From Lineus longissimus (lineage: Eukaryota; Nemertea; Pilidiophora; Heteronemertea; Lineidae), in the NCBI RefSeq assembly GCF_910592395.1, contig NC_088311.1:21183695-21247694 (forward strand): DNA of 64,000 nucleotides, in the 5' to 3' direction. The position numbers and the translations under genes are program-made. Shown here in pieces: positions 36,701 to 47,724 of the stretch. The first letter of the stretch is position 1. Each line of letters opens with the position of its first letter. Below the pieces are notes generated by a model. It was not told where the DNA came from, did no database searches, and saw only the letters and a program-made list of their open reading frames with translations.

Positions 36701-39005
36701 GGGAAACTAGCCGATAATATAATGCGTAAGGCGATCAGCAGCGCCACCAAAATCACTGTGGCGGCAACGGGTAGAACTACAATGCAGACGATAGCAACCA
36801 CGTGTGATAGCGCGGCCGCCAACAAATAATGATAAGTTTGACTGACTAACGATCGTTCCTTGGTGCATTTAGTGTGGAATTGGATCTTTTTGATAGACTT
36901 TGATCAATTTTCGCACAACACTATTACTCTCTCGTCAAATCATGGCAATTCAAGTTGAATTCGCAAAATTTTTTAGCCTGACATTGTTTTACATTCGCCA
37001 CTCATGTGCAGCCTCGCAAGTGGCGAAAATGCGAACGGGCGCGCCAACCCTGTTAGTGATTACCCCAGTAAAAAAAACCAGGGTTACTATGCTCTGCACC
37101 AAGAAATCATCTTTTAGACCCTTTCAACATAACTTTCATCAACTTTAAATAATGGAGTAAGTACATTGCCGCTGAGGTCAGACAAAAGTTGATACGTCAG
37201 AGGTAATGCCACCACGGAAACCAATGCGAGAGTTTGTTTGTGCCATAAGAAGTTAATTCACCGTCTGGGTGGGAAATGTGTTTCAGGTATGGACCGTCTC
37301 ATTGGTGACCTTGAAATGATGATTGGCCGCCGCGTCTGCTGTGGTTGGAAGATTCTGTGGGGCGGACTCACACCGATTGTCATGCTCGTAAGTTCTTTAC
37401 ATTCTGTGCCGGCGGTATGTGTCGTACGTGTATTAAGTTTCTCAAGGATCTTCTCATAAAGTAGAACCTCTCTACCAAGGACACCCTCAGGACTCGACAA
37501 GTGCTGTCTTTATTGAGAGGTGCCTTATTAGAGAGGTCAAATTGAATGGAGAGAACCAATTTGGGACCAAAACTAGAGTCCTAATGGGGGAGTTTGTCAG
37601 GGAGGTTCCACTGTTTAAATTATTTGTGATTACGACCATTGTCATGGAGTTTTATCTTATTTTGTACCTGGAGTCGACCTTATGGACTGTAAGAGCCGTG
37701 GTGATGGAGTTTTGTTCCACTTTGACCGTGGGTCGCAGATCATTTGATAGGGGCAGTACCGGTATTGGTGTTGGTAGACATATGCCCAATCCCAGAAATA
37801 ATAAATCCCAATCCATTTAATAGACTGTTTGTAGTTTTAAATCAGATATGCATGGTTCACGCCATCAGACTTGGCTGACTAAGTCATTTTCCTCACATAT
37901 ACATAGAAAGGATATGAAAAATCAAGCGCTTGTCAGTGTATTAATGAAATATAGAAGTCTAGTATGAGCTCTATTCGAGTGCTGAAAATGATTACTATCA
38001 TCATGATAGAAATGAAACTGCTGTCGATGTTTAAGCAAAGACAGGATTCAAAGATGACATAAATAGATTGTCTGATTTTTTCGAACAGGTGTGTCTGATT
38101 TATTCGATTGTGGCGTTTGACAATCCTAAGTATGGCGACTACTCGTATCCAGTCTGGGTGGAAGTGATTGGTTGGATGCTCTCATTCACCTCCGTGATCC
38201 ACATTCCGGCGTTCATTATCTACAAAATGGCAACAACAGGAGGAACGTTTGTGCAGGTAAGTAATTCTATAATTAACTGCTGATAGTACTCTCATAAGGT
38301 TGAAAGGTAGTGTGGTCATGTGCAACAGTTATCAAAATATTTCAGTTGTAGAATATAATCTACCGAGCTCCTCCTTGGCCGAGTTCATTAATACCGGAGA
38401 AGAATAGAGTAGCAAGATGGTGGATTTTATCTCTGAAGGAAATGATCTTTAATTAGCCTAATCTGCTGAGCATGCAAACCTGGGTTTCGAATCTATTGCA
38501 AACCAAGGGTATCGTTGTTTGTGAGCGTCGGTAAAGTTTTTACAAAATTAAGACCAAGCAAAATGATGTGAAATAAGTCTGTATAGAATGTGTATTCAAA
38601 AACAGAAATTTGACCTGCATTTTCTCATGAAATATTTCGGACAGAAATTTCTTCAATAATCAATTGTGCATTTGAGTGCTCTAATAAAGATTTCAAATTT
38701 AACGAAGCCATTGTGCCCAGAAACTAGTGACAATGTTTTAAAAAGGTCTACTAATGCTCACTATTTTTTGTAGCATGATATTTTTGCAAAATGTCCTTTC
38801 CCAATTGTCAAAATGCGCTACTCAGGTGTTCCCCTTCACAGTTGTAATGATTCCTGCATCATTTCTATTGCAGAGACTAAAGTCCAATGTCCGACCATGT
38901 GCGTCCTGGGGACCAGCATTGGAGAAACACAGAAAGAATTATGAGGGGGTTGCAGGGTCGGACCCCGAGGCAGGAAAACCAATAGAAATGCAGGAAAAGT
39001 TGTGA
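30752..39005 (+). CDS. SLC6 Na+/Cl- coupled amino-acid transporter, glycine-transporter-like
   Basis: Fourteen exons: 30752-30817, 31259-31478, 31906-32037, 32734-33034, 33323-33455, 33677-33811, 34541-34644, 34957-35081, 35300-35412, 35969-36100, 36437-36536, 37287-37387, 38089-38256 and 38874-39005 (TGA). All phases agree: 653 residues. SLC6 proteins use Na+ and Cl- gradients to import amino acids or transmitters across the plasma membrane. The N-tail is cytosolic. NWGG at 62-65 leads into TM1 with [14 protein letters not shown] (75-88), which contributes to the substrate and Na+ sites. The large loop after TM3 has a Cys pair (SKCDND, KNC) and several NxS/T sequons. TM6 reads [20 protein letters not shown], the form seen in glycine and proline transporters. 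Later landmarks are [17 protein letters not shown]-like TIGLDSQ, DLEMMIG and [10 protein letters not shown]. Orthology to SLC6A5, A7, A9 or A14 needs a tree. Exon 1 (22 codons) is the least certain. Confidence 0.94.
33815..33915 (-). repeat. Partial reverse-oriented CTCTCTATTAAGGACA repeat
   Basis: Read on the minus strand, AGAGAGGTACAATTGAACGG, then GGGTCCAAAACTATAGAGTC and CTAATAGAGAG follow the distal half of the 27.8 kb copy. It lies in SLC6 intron 6, shortly upstream of the TTAA-flanked foldback. Confidence 0.5.
34120..34451. mobile_element. 332-bp TTAA-flanked foldback element in SLC6 intron 6
   Basis: The element begins CACCTTCAGCGTCGAACC and ends with the inverse GGTTCGGCGCTGAAGGTG. 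Both ends abut TTAA (34116-34119 and 34452-34455), the target duplication of piggyBac-type and some other transposons. Just inside each end is a perfect 18-base palindrome, CCACGTAGATCTACGTGG. The middle holds a segment of about 60 bases twice in direct orientation (GACTTCATGAAAGAACTACG near 34194 and 34258) and once inverted (to about 34377), so nearly the whole element can fold on itself. It has no coding capacity, so it would be a non-autonomous element. Confidence 0.8.
36555..37052. mobile_element. Possible hAT-like non-autonomous element in SLC6 intron 11
   Basis: CAGGGTTGGC at the left and GCCAACCCTG at the right are perfect inverses of the hAT-type CAGGGNTGGC form. Subterminal AGTGGC/GCCACT words occur in both orientations. 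I do not see a convincing 8-base target duplication, so either the boundaries have decayed or the pairing is coincidental. There is no long reading frame. Confidence 0.4.
37458..37612 (+). repeat. CTCTCTATTAAGGACA dispersed repeat in SLC6 intron 12
   Basis: It opens with GTAGAACCTCTCTACCAAGG and continues with ACAAGTGCTGTCTTTATTGAG, AGAGGTCAAATTGAATGG and TTTGGGACCAAAACTAGAGT, matching the MFSD1 and ASNSD1 copies in the same order. The distal inverted end is degraded. Confidence 0.65.
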
Positions 39006-39054
39006 AAAGGACCGTAGAATTCAGTCTCATCAAATTTTGATAAGCTAATTCACT

Positions 39055-40015
39055 TGATTTCACCAAGGAGGATACCGCGGTGACGTCACGGCTTTTCCAA
39101 GATGGCGCTGCATATTGTAAACAAACTCGATCCACGGCCAAGGGAAAATCAAGTAATCAAAAAAGTTAGATTTTTCGCATCAAGTCAGAGTTATTAGTAC
39201 TTTTCTGCTATGAAATAAGTCTTCAGACAATAAGCTATCATTTGAATAATGAAAAGTGCTGTTTTGATGGGGAAAAATAGGGTTTTTTAAACCAAATAGC
39301 CGGCACCGATCTTCCAAAATTAGCGATGGTTTCAAAACAGTCTCCCAGATATGGGGCAATCTCTTCATTATCATAATGGGATTTGGAGGCATGTTTACAG
39401 ATTTTACAAGTTCGAGACCTGTAATACCTAAAACTCGCATAGATCCCCATAGATCCCCTCTATTTGTCGAGTTAGCGCCCCTGTAAGATCATGCATTTTC
39501 GGACACTAGAACGAAATCTTCCTGCGGATATCGCGGTTTCGGTGATGATTTAAGGAGAAATTGACTGTTCTTAGAGTTGTATGGGACAGAAATGAGTTCA
39601 TACTTCATGAATACATGAATATATTATGATATGGGCGGGCTTCTAAGTCAAAACAATAACAAACTCAACTGCATCTCTACTGTATATTGCGTAGTGTATT
39701 GCCTAGTGTATTTCGTAGTGTATTTTAGCGGAGACATTATTTCCGCACTTTGGCCACGCCAAACGTCTTTTTTATTCGTGGAAGTTAATCTGCTCTGTAA
39801 ATTTTATTTTACACAGGAAGAATCCATACTAGGTATTGCAATATTTCATGTCTATTGGTGTTTTTGTGTACAGGAGCGCACCAGACAGTGAGACGTGGAG
39901 ATGTGTTCAGTGCTGGTGCTGTCAGTAGACTGAATCTGATTGGCCATAGCGATCACTAATATGGGTCGGGATCACGTGATGTGACGTCACCGCGGTATCC
40001 TCCTTGTGATTTCAC
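39055..40015. mobile_element. 943-bp inverted-repeat element with 9-bp target duplication
   Basis: The element spans 39064-40006. Ends are perfect inverses for about 26 bases, beginning CAAGGAGGATACCGCGGTGA and continuing CGTCAC. The flanking 9-mer TGATTTCAC is present on both sides (39055-39063 and 40007-40015). A 9-base duplication is typical of Mutator-like (MULE) transposons. The TIR includes the CRE-like palindrome TGACGTCA. Interior frames are short (86 codons at most) and resemble no transposase, so it is non-autonomous. It lies about 60 bases after the SLC6 stop codon, within the likely 3' UTR or immediate downstream DNA. Confidence 0.85.
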
Positions 40016-40597
40016 GACATTTTTCATCCAATCAAATCGATCTCGTCCTCAGCAAACTTTCATTTCACGCAGGGTTCATAGTTTGAGAGTAATGTCAGCT
40101 TCATTTCACCATAGATATATATTGTGGGATTTTTCAAATGGCGTAGTGTATAGAGTGCCAGGTCAGTAGTGAGTAGTCATTTACAATAAAGAACTACATG
40201 CACATGTATGTAAATTTGTATCCGCATTTGGACTTACGCGAACATCGACAGACAAAACGAAGAAAAACTATGTTTTCGTCGCCATTTCGTCTGTCGTCTG
40301 CGCGTAGCGTTAGCCATGATATGCTTTGTACCGTAAACCTCTTTTCTATGTGTAATAAAGTATTCGGTCAGTTAATTTGGCCAAAATTATATTCATAATA
40401 CATTTTAAAGCTTTTTCTGTGAAGTCCCTTGAAGAGAAAACGTTAATGAATAATGTGATGGCGAAAAGCCTTGTGTTTCTCTTCTTCTGGGGTGAATATT
40501 CGCTTCTCCTGCCGTAGTGCACACAAACTCCTGAGACATTACCATCTGATTTCCTGAAGTTTTACCGCAAAAGCAGTTATGCGCCAAATTGTCGCAC

Positions 40598-41330
40598 ACA
40601 TCAGCCCTGCAATGGTAGAAGGCAGTAACTCCATATTTTGGTCAAATCCACCTTTTGGGCATTTCTGGAACTACTGCTAGTGCTTTATCTTCTGAAATGG
40701 TTGTTATCCCTGTAGAAGCAATATTTTCTGAGATTTCAGCATGGGGGTGAGAAGTAACTCCGACCTCCAGACACTAATACAATGGTAAAAGGCAGTAACT
40801 CCAATTGCAATGGTAAAAGGCAGTAACTCCATGTCCAATGTGGAGTTACTGCCTTCTACCATTGTTTTTTTTAAACCCCTGTGGAGTTACTGCCTTCTAC
40901 CAAAAAAGAAGTTCAAATCCATTGCCTGGAAAGCTGTGCACTGACCCCCACACCCCACCCCAGTACCCCGCCCCTGATAATTCATTGACTGCATGGGTGC
41001 CCTTGATCCTTGACAGCCACTGTTCTCCCACTTCCCTGTTACAGTCAAAAACGCATTGGAGTTACTGCCTTTGATGATTGTACAACCAAAAATAGTGGCG
41101 GTGGTTTACAATGGAAGAAGGCAGTAACTCCACTTTGACCTTGAACTTTGACCTTTTGACCTAAATCACAGTACTTTTGATATTTGGAAGATGAAAAGAC
41201 AAATATCAAATTGTAAGTATTTTGATAAGTTATTCCTCATGTTTGAGGCATAAGGTTGATCACAAATTGTTGTTTTTCTCAAAACTATGAAAAGTGGAGT
41301 TACTGCCTTCTACCATTGCAGGGCTGACAT
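40598..41330. mobile_element. 725-bp element with GGCAGTAACTCC repeats and matching inverted ends
   Basis: The element spans 40602-41326. The left end CAGCCCTGCAATGGTAGAAG continues GCAGTAACTCCA and the right end is its reverse complement, giving an arm of about 32 bases. ACAT flanks both sides (40598-40601 and 41327-41330), a possible 4-base target duplication. Inside, the GGCAGTAACTCC word recurs in both orientations, near 40790, 40818, 40841, 40882, 41057 and 41119. It is non-coding. The repeated subterminal word resembles transposase-binding arrays of non-autonomous DNA elements, but the superfamily is not clear. Confidence 0.75.
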
Positions 41331-41609
41331 GGGCACGGTTAAGTTCCACATCATATTTTTTCGCCCATACGCAATCAAGATCTGCTTGAAAATTGATATC
41401 AGATCAGGGAGCGCCCATTTGATTGCCGATGGCTAAGTTCCCGACGAAATTATCATGTCTGCATTGCATCAAATACGTACATCTTCGCCCATTCGCAGGT
41501 GGGTGCTTCCAGACGAAATTTGCATACAAACAATGGCCCATTTTGCCCATATATATTGCACATGCGTATTTTTTATTGAGGACTATTTTCCACGTTACAC
41601 CAATCCAAG

Positions 41610-44600
41610 ATGGCAGCCTCCTTGGATGATTTGGGCTGCACTCATTACAAAAGAAAATGTGCTCTCTTGGTAAGGAGGGATCGTTCATCCTTGATCTTGT
41701 TTGTTTAGGATGTTCTTGAACAAACTGCTTCAGGTTGCGTAAAGAAATAAACTAGGTTTCATGCATTTAAAGTGGAAAAGTTACTTTTGTAATTTTCCCT
41801 ATATCTGCTGTACATTTATACACTGGCAGGTAGTATATTCACATTGGCTGATTGGGAAGGGACCTAGTCCACAGGCCCTTGAGTACATAGCCTAGTTCCT
41901 GGGCTTATACCCCTATTTTACGCCTTCTACCCCTATTATAAATACATGTACTCAAGGGCCTGTGCCTAGTCGAATGAACCATCGACGTATATTGGCTAAG
42001 ACAATCGGATTTACGCCATATATATATGTCGCTGCACGGATATCAGCAATACCACGTAGATGAAACCAAGTGGAAATGTACATATAAAGAACCCGGAAAA
42101 AACGCTGCTACTATAGATTCATGCACTTGATTGGGAATAACGTTTACATAGTGTTGGCCGTCGTCACGTCCCGATGCATTGCAGCTCTGACGGTTTTACA
42201 TTACTGTAACGTGACGTGACACAATGTCTTCGTAAAAGTGCCACGATCTATAGTACTACTACCGGTATGTTTTTCTCTTTACAGGCACCCTGTTGCAATA
42301 AGGTGTACGCATGTCGTATCTGTCATGATGACAAGGAAATTCATGAAATTGATCGCAAGGCTGTGAAGCAGATCAAGTGCCTTGGTTGTGAAACTTTGCA
42401 GGCTGTAAGTAAAATCACAAGAGACATCTTTTGTTTATCTATTTGTCTTTATCAGTCAACATCAATTTTAACTCCTTGCCCACGTGTTGGGGGGCATACA
42501 TGTAATTTAAAACACCCCGATTATGATATTGCACTTTTAAAGTGGATTATGTGTTGATTATTTTTGACATGTATTGAAGCTGATTTAAAGCAGGTTTGTT
42601 CCTTGCTCTGAAACTCCTTCGAACTTCAAAACAGTCTCGAGGAAAACCAGCAGTCGACTTGATGAGTTGGTCAGTGGAAGGAAAGGTTCATTCCAAATCT
42701 GTTTTTCTATTGATGTTCCTTTTTGTTCTACCAGGTGGCGGAGGTCTGTGAGAAATGCAGCGTCAAATTTGGTTTCTACAGCTGTCTGGTGTGCCGTTTG
42801 TTTGACGACACAGATCGACAGCAGTATCACTGTGACGACTGTGGAATATGCAGGTGGGTTTCTCCCGGAAGAACTTCTCTACAGGGCGAGTCATAAAAAA
42901 CGTATTCCAAAAGCAAGGGTTGATTCGTCCAGGATATTTTCTTCTTTGCTGAATTTTAATGAAAAACCTGGTTCCAGATTTGGCCAGGCAGTCACTTGAA
43001 CAGCTTCACACCATTAATGATGTGAGTATTATCATCTATACTAGATAATTGATATGTCTTTGTCTTGACAGAGTTGGTGGGCGGGAAAACTTCTTCCACT
43101 GTACAAAGTGTAATCTCTGCCTGGGAATCACCCTGAAGGGCTCCCACAAGGTAATGTATCTTCCTTGCATCCAGGGGAAATCAGAGATTGATGTTCAATT
43201 CTCCGGCCCTGCACACAAAACCCTGAGACATTAGCCCTCAATTGTTGAAGTTCCAGCATGAAAGTAATTGTGCCAAATCAGAGTATCGCTTTAGTATAGT
43301 AAAGAATTATTTAGGACCCAGATAACTTTCCCAGATAGAGTGGGTTTTCTGCTAATAAAGGTGTCCACTTTAAAGAGGGGTTCCAATTACTTGTTTTAGC
43401 GTTTATGTCTTTATCATTTGAATAATCTAGCATTTACCCATTGTTGTTTCAGTGTGTTGAGAACTCCTCTCACAGTAACTGCCCTGTTTGCCTCGAGCTG
43501 CTCCATACGTCCAGAGACAGGCAGACGGTACTGAAATGTGGCCATCTTATACACAGGTGTGTGAAATTTACAGTAAATGAGTTGTGCTCAGCAATTGAAC
43601 AGCAGAGAACCATTTTCAAACTAGGCCATGTTAAGTTTTTGTGATTGTGAATTGGAGTCAGGGTTAGTTAGAATCCAAGTGAATAGCGCTGATGTTCATG
43701 AACAGTGAGATACCACCTGTGGGTCATTTTGTGTAACTTAATCTGGCCACAGAGAACCTAAGTTACCAAGAGGATCTGCAAACCAACATCAATGGTTATA
43801 TTTCGGCCGCCATATCCGATGCTCGCCCAAATCAGGGGAGGAAGTTGGCTGTCCTAGGTAATTCTACCAAAAAGAGCTCCAGAGTTGTGTTTAGACCAAT
43901 CACAGTATTTTTCCACCTTCCCAATTTGTTTCTGTGCACAATTTCAAAAGCTATCCTCATTGACTCCTTCTGTTTAACTCTTTCAGCTCATGCATGACGG
44001 AAATGTTAAAGACGTGGAACTATGCCTGTCCAATCTGCTCCCAGTCAATGGTCGATATGGAAGAGATCTGGAAGTCGCTCGATGAAGAGGTTCAGAGTAC
44101 ACCAATGCCGGAGGAGTATCAGAACTTCAACGTTCAGGTCTTGTGTAGGGATTGCCACCAAGTATGTTGACCCTTGGGGTCATTGAGGGGTTTCATGATG
44201 TAGTGAATAGAGCATCTAAAATGTCCGAGGACTCATTGAACTGATTCAGTTCACGTATTGCTACTCCTTTATGTGTCCTCATTGGTTCCGCTTATCCTCT
44301 GCATGTGAATAATAGCACTGGTTCATGGAATCCACTATTGACCATTGACCACCATTGACATAGTGCAATGTCACACCACTGAAGACACATCAAGTCATGA
44401 TGTCTTATCACTTCAGTCTTTTCCTGATGATGTCATCTAGTGTGTAGATGAAATGTTTAAGAACATTGATTTCGCACTATGCTTGTGATATCAGAACCTT
44501 TTGACACTTACGTGCTTTGCAGACTTCATCCTGAGAGAGGGGAGGTTACCTTGAATGAATAACTGGATGAGATATTCTCACTTGAACTTTTCCAGGAAAG

Positions 44601-45412
44601 TCGTGTGCTGTTTCACGTGATAGGAATGAAGTGCAAAGAATGTGGATCATATAACACATGCAGAACAGCGGACCCCAATGGCCCAAATGGTGAGTGGGAT
44701 CTGTTAAAAGAAATTCATAACCCTCATGGACGTTTAAATGGTGAACTAATGGGTAGTTGTGCCTGTTATTAAAAGTGAGTGGAGTCCATTGGTCACATTC
44801 TTTTTTTACAAAGGGTATTTCAACAAAAATCTGCGATAGGTTCTTAGCATAACAGCTTAATATAACAACTTAACAAAGTAGCAGCCATGAGTATCAAGCT
44901 TTACCTACCGTTTGAGAAGCCCTGTCTTGTAAGAAAAACCTAATGGGCCAGTACCAGGGCAGAAGTACCCGACCCTGTTTGAGAAAAGTGGTGAATCTTT
45001 TTTTATCATATCCTTCTGTGGATAGAAATGCTTAAATTTTGCTCAGTGCTCAAAGCAAGAAGACTTGTTTTTGCCTCGCCTGTGATGTCACGGGTATCTC
45101 TTTGATGATGTGGCCAGCCTCAATTTTGTAGTTTTTGTGTTCTTTCTTCTTTCAGAGCCAGGGAATGAAACAGGCCCCATCCCTGCAGATGGAGACTTGG
45201 AGGAGTTAGAAGTTTATCACGACGTTAATGATGACGATGATGATGAATGGGAATCTGTTGATAGTGATAGTGATGCATCGGATGAGATTGCTGCAGATAC
45301 GGGGGAGGGGAATAGCACAGGTGTTGCAAGGAACACTGAGAACATTGATAAAGATAATAGTGATGCGAGTAGCTCAAAGACTGGTGGTAATACTGGGAAA
45401 GGTGACAGCTGA
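41610..45412 (+). CDS. RCHY1: RCHY1/PIRH2-like CHY zinc-finger and RING E3 ubiquitin ligase, complete
   Basis: Exons: 41610-41669, 42285-42404, 42735-42853, 43072-43150, 43453-43556, 43987-44161, 44596-44689 and 45156-45412. All junctions are in frame: 335 residues versus about 261 in human RCHY1. This E3 ligase binds p53-family and other substrates and transfers ubiquitin. The first exon gives GCTHYKRKC and joins to APCCNKVYACRICHDD, the start of the CHY zinc finger. The CTCHY finger follows (YHCDDCGICRVG, FHCTKCNLCLG), then the RING-H2 finger from C136 to C178 (CPVC, CGHLIH, CPIC). The C-terminal rubredoxin-like zinc ribbon has LCRDCHQ and MKCKECGSYNT. After residue 250 the protein continues into an acidic, Ser/Asp-rich tail of about 85 residues containing DDDDDE, which is absent from the human protein. 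It has its own exon with good splice sites, so I keep it. Confidence 0.95.
41861..41971. repeat. Foldback in RCHY1 intron 1
   Basis: GACCTAGTCCACAGGCCCTT and GAGTACATAG at the left pair with ACATGTACTCAAGGGCCTGT and GCCTAGTC at the right. Arms are about 28 bases with two or three mismatches and a loop of about 55 bases. It is non-coding. Confidence 0.6.
43335..43390 (+). repeat. Degraded fragment resembling the CTCTCTATTAAGGACA repeat
   Basis: TTCTGCTAATAAAGGTGTCC and AAAGAGGGGTTCC recall the repeat end but with many changes. It lies in RCHY1 intron 4. Weak support. Confidence 0.25.
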
Positions 45413-46079
45413 TTTGGACTATCACTCATCAAAATTGGCATTCATTATCATTAAAAACCATGTTCTGGTGCTGGAACTTCCCTGTCAAGCACATGATTAC
45501 ACAAGGACACTATTAGGGTTGTGATTGAGTTCTGGCATAGACTGGCCTTCTGCTTTGAAACTTAGATTAACTCGACTTGAAGATACATTTGTGTCTGTGT
45601 CACCTTTGGCTTGCATAGACAAACCTGTGTGTTGGATGATATGGTCAACTCTACATTGAGGGTTTTAGTCTCATTGAAATAACGGGAGTCTGAGTCTTCC
45701 TGAGCCTAGGCTTTGATGAGCAGTCTAGCAGAGCTGCTTCATGGGTCAAGAAGGAAACAAATAAACAAATATTAAGCTTATAGAATACAAATGTACTGTA
45801 TATATTCCCCGACTAATAAGTTTGGTTTACGTCTTGAAGTATTATAATCTGGGCTCCATGGTACAAAGAATTCAAAAAATGTATCTTAATCTTGTGACAG
45901 TTGCAAGGTTGCCATTAGAGTGTGATCAGGAAGGATGTGTATTGGTTCACTTTGTCAAAATGTTTATGCATCATCTAATAAAATCTTATCAGAAGGCGTT
46001 TATTGACAAAGGACAAATAGTCTTGTTCGTTTTTCAGAGGGAGGAGGGGTCCAGGGGTTGACGAATGTGTTTGTGTTTT

Positions 46080-47345
46080 GGCCTCATACAAGACAGGAGA
46101 CGAGGGGGCCTGCCTCAGTTAGGAGATAGGGGGCTATCCCTATTGTTACACCTGCCAAAAGTTGTGAAAGGCAGGAGACTATTTCTCCTGCTGCACCAGC
46201 CACAGATTTGTGAAAGACGGACTTTCATCCTTCTACACGTGCTCAGTTGTGAAAGGCAGGGGACTGTGCCTACTGCTACACCATCCAAAAGTTGTGACAG
46301 ACATGAGACTAGTCCTCCATCTTCACCCACCTTGCATCATGAAAGACGGGGCAATATTCAGGGTCACACCCGCCTCAGTTTTGAAAAATAGGGGACCATT
46401 TTCACCTACCAAACCAAAAGTTGTGACTATTCTTCCTGCTACACCCGCCTTGGGTCATGAAAGGCAGGAGACCAAGGGACCCGCCTCAGTTGGGAGATAC
46501 AGGGGACTATAATCCCAATTGTCACACCTGCCAAAAGTTGTGAAAGGCAGGAGACTATGCCTCCTGTTACATCCGCCTTAGGTCATGAAAGACAGCAGGT
46601 GGAAAGACAGGAGACTAATCTCCGCTTCACCAGCCAAAGGTTGTGAAAGACAAGCAACCACCTCAGTTGTGAAAGACAGAGGGCCATGTATCTATTGTTT
46701 CACCTACCAAACGTTGTGACTATTCTTCCTGCTACACCAGCCACATTATTGCGAGTGAAAGACAGTGGATGTTCTACGGCTAAGCCAGCCAAAAGTTGTG
46801 AAAGACAAGACACTAATCTGGCTACAATCGCCTTCTGTCATGAAAGATAGGGACGATTTTTCTTTCTACACCAGTCGCAGTGTGTGAAAGACAGGGGACT
46901 ATCCCTGCTGTTACACCTGCCAAAAGTTGTTAAGACAGGAAACTACTGATGCTGCTGCTCCTACTACTACACCCGCCTTTGGGTCATGAAAAACAGGGGA
47001 CTTTTCAGGGGGCCCACCTCAGTTTTGAAAGACAGGGACCCGTACCAACCAAAAGCTGCGAAAGACAGGGGGCTATTCTTCCTAACAAACTTCCCACTGG
47101 TTGTGAAATACAGGGGACAATTCCTCTTGCTACACCATTCACAGGGACTTATCCCCCTGCTTCACCCGTCTCGGTTATGAAAACCCCCAAGGTTATAACA
47201 GACATGTTACTATCCCTATTGTTACACTGCTCATAGTTTGTGAAAGACAGGGTACTATCCCTACTGCCACACTAGCCATAGGTTGTGAAAGACAGGAGAC
47301 TATTCCTCCCCTGGACCAGACACACGTTGTGAAAGACAGGAGACT
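46080..47345. repeat. Degenerate minisatellite, units of about 39-50 bp
   Basis: Dozens of imperfect units follow the pattern TTGTGAAAGACAGG, then AGACTATCCCTCCTGCTACAC, then CCGCC or CAGCC and AAAAG. The unit start GTTGTGAAAG recurs at spacings near 46, 39 and 44 bases (for example 46161, 46207 and 46246). Units are diverged and some carry deletions. Open frames across it (up to 108 codons) reflect the repeat and are not genes. Confidence 0.85.
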
Positions 47346-47724
47346 CAGAGGTGTGCAAAAGCGGAATCTGGAGCCCCATGCCGAATCCAAAATTATTTTG
47401 GCGGAATCTCCGAAAAGGACTATAATTTTCAAAACGGCATCGGTGTCGGGCAATTTCAATGATTGATTCCGCTTTTGGAATCCCGTATTAATCGCTATCC
47501 CTCCGTTTTGCCGCCTAGTCTGGTTCCACTGACCCACGACAGATGGCGAGCTGGCGCGGTGCCGGAGTCACCACGCCATGTCTTCTCCGACTGGGTCTTG
47601 CGCATCGCACATTCTTGACACAGCGTCAAGTTGACGATTATTATCATGATTATTTGCCTGAATTGAAGAACGGAATCATGATATTCTAGCTTGGTAAATG
47701 TGGCATCTGATGAAAAGATCTTTG
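47346..47724. other. Unrelated segment interrupting the minisatellite
   Basis: Between the two blocks of minisatellite lies about 380 bases of different sequence (GTGTGCAAAAGCGGAATCTG at its start, GATCTTTGCACAGG at its end). It looks like an insertion into the array. The ends share a weak inverted GTGCAAA/TTTGCAC and I cannot see a clear target duplication. Confidence 0.4.

Noticed and set aside
39180..39450. Two overlapping minus-strand frames inside the 943-base element
   Set aside because: Short, overlapping and unlike any MULE transposase domain; the element appears non-coding.
46065..47236. Open frames of about 95-108 codons across the minisatellite
   Set aside because: They simply translate the repeat unit in different frames; frame shifts occur between units.
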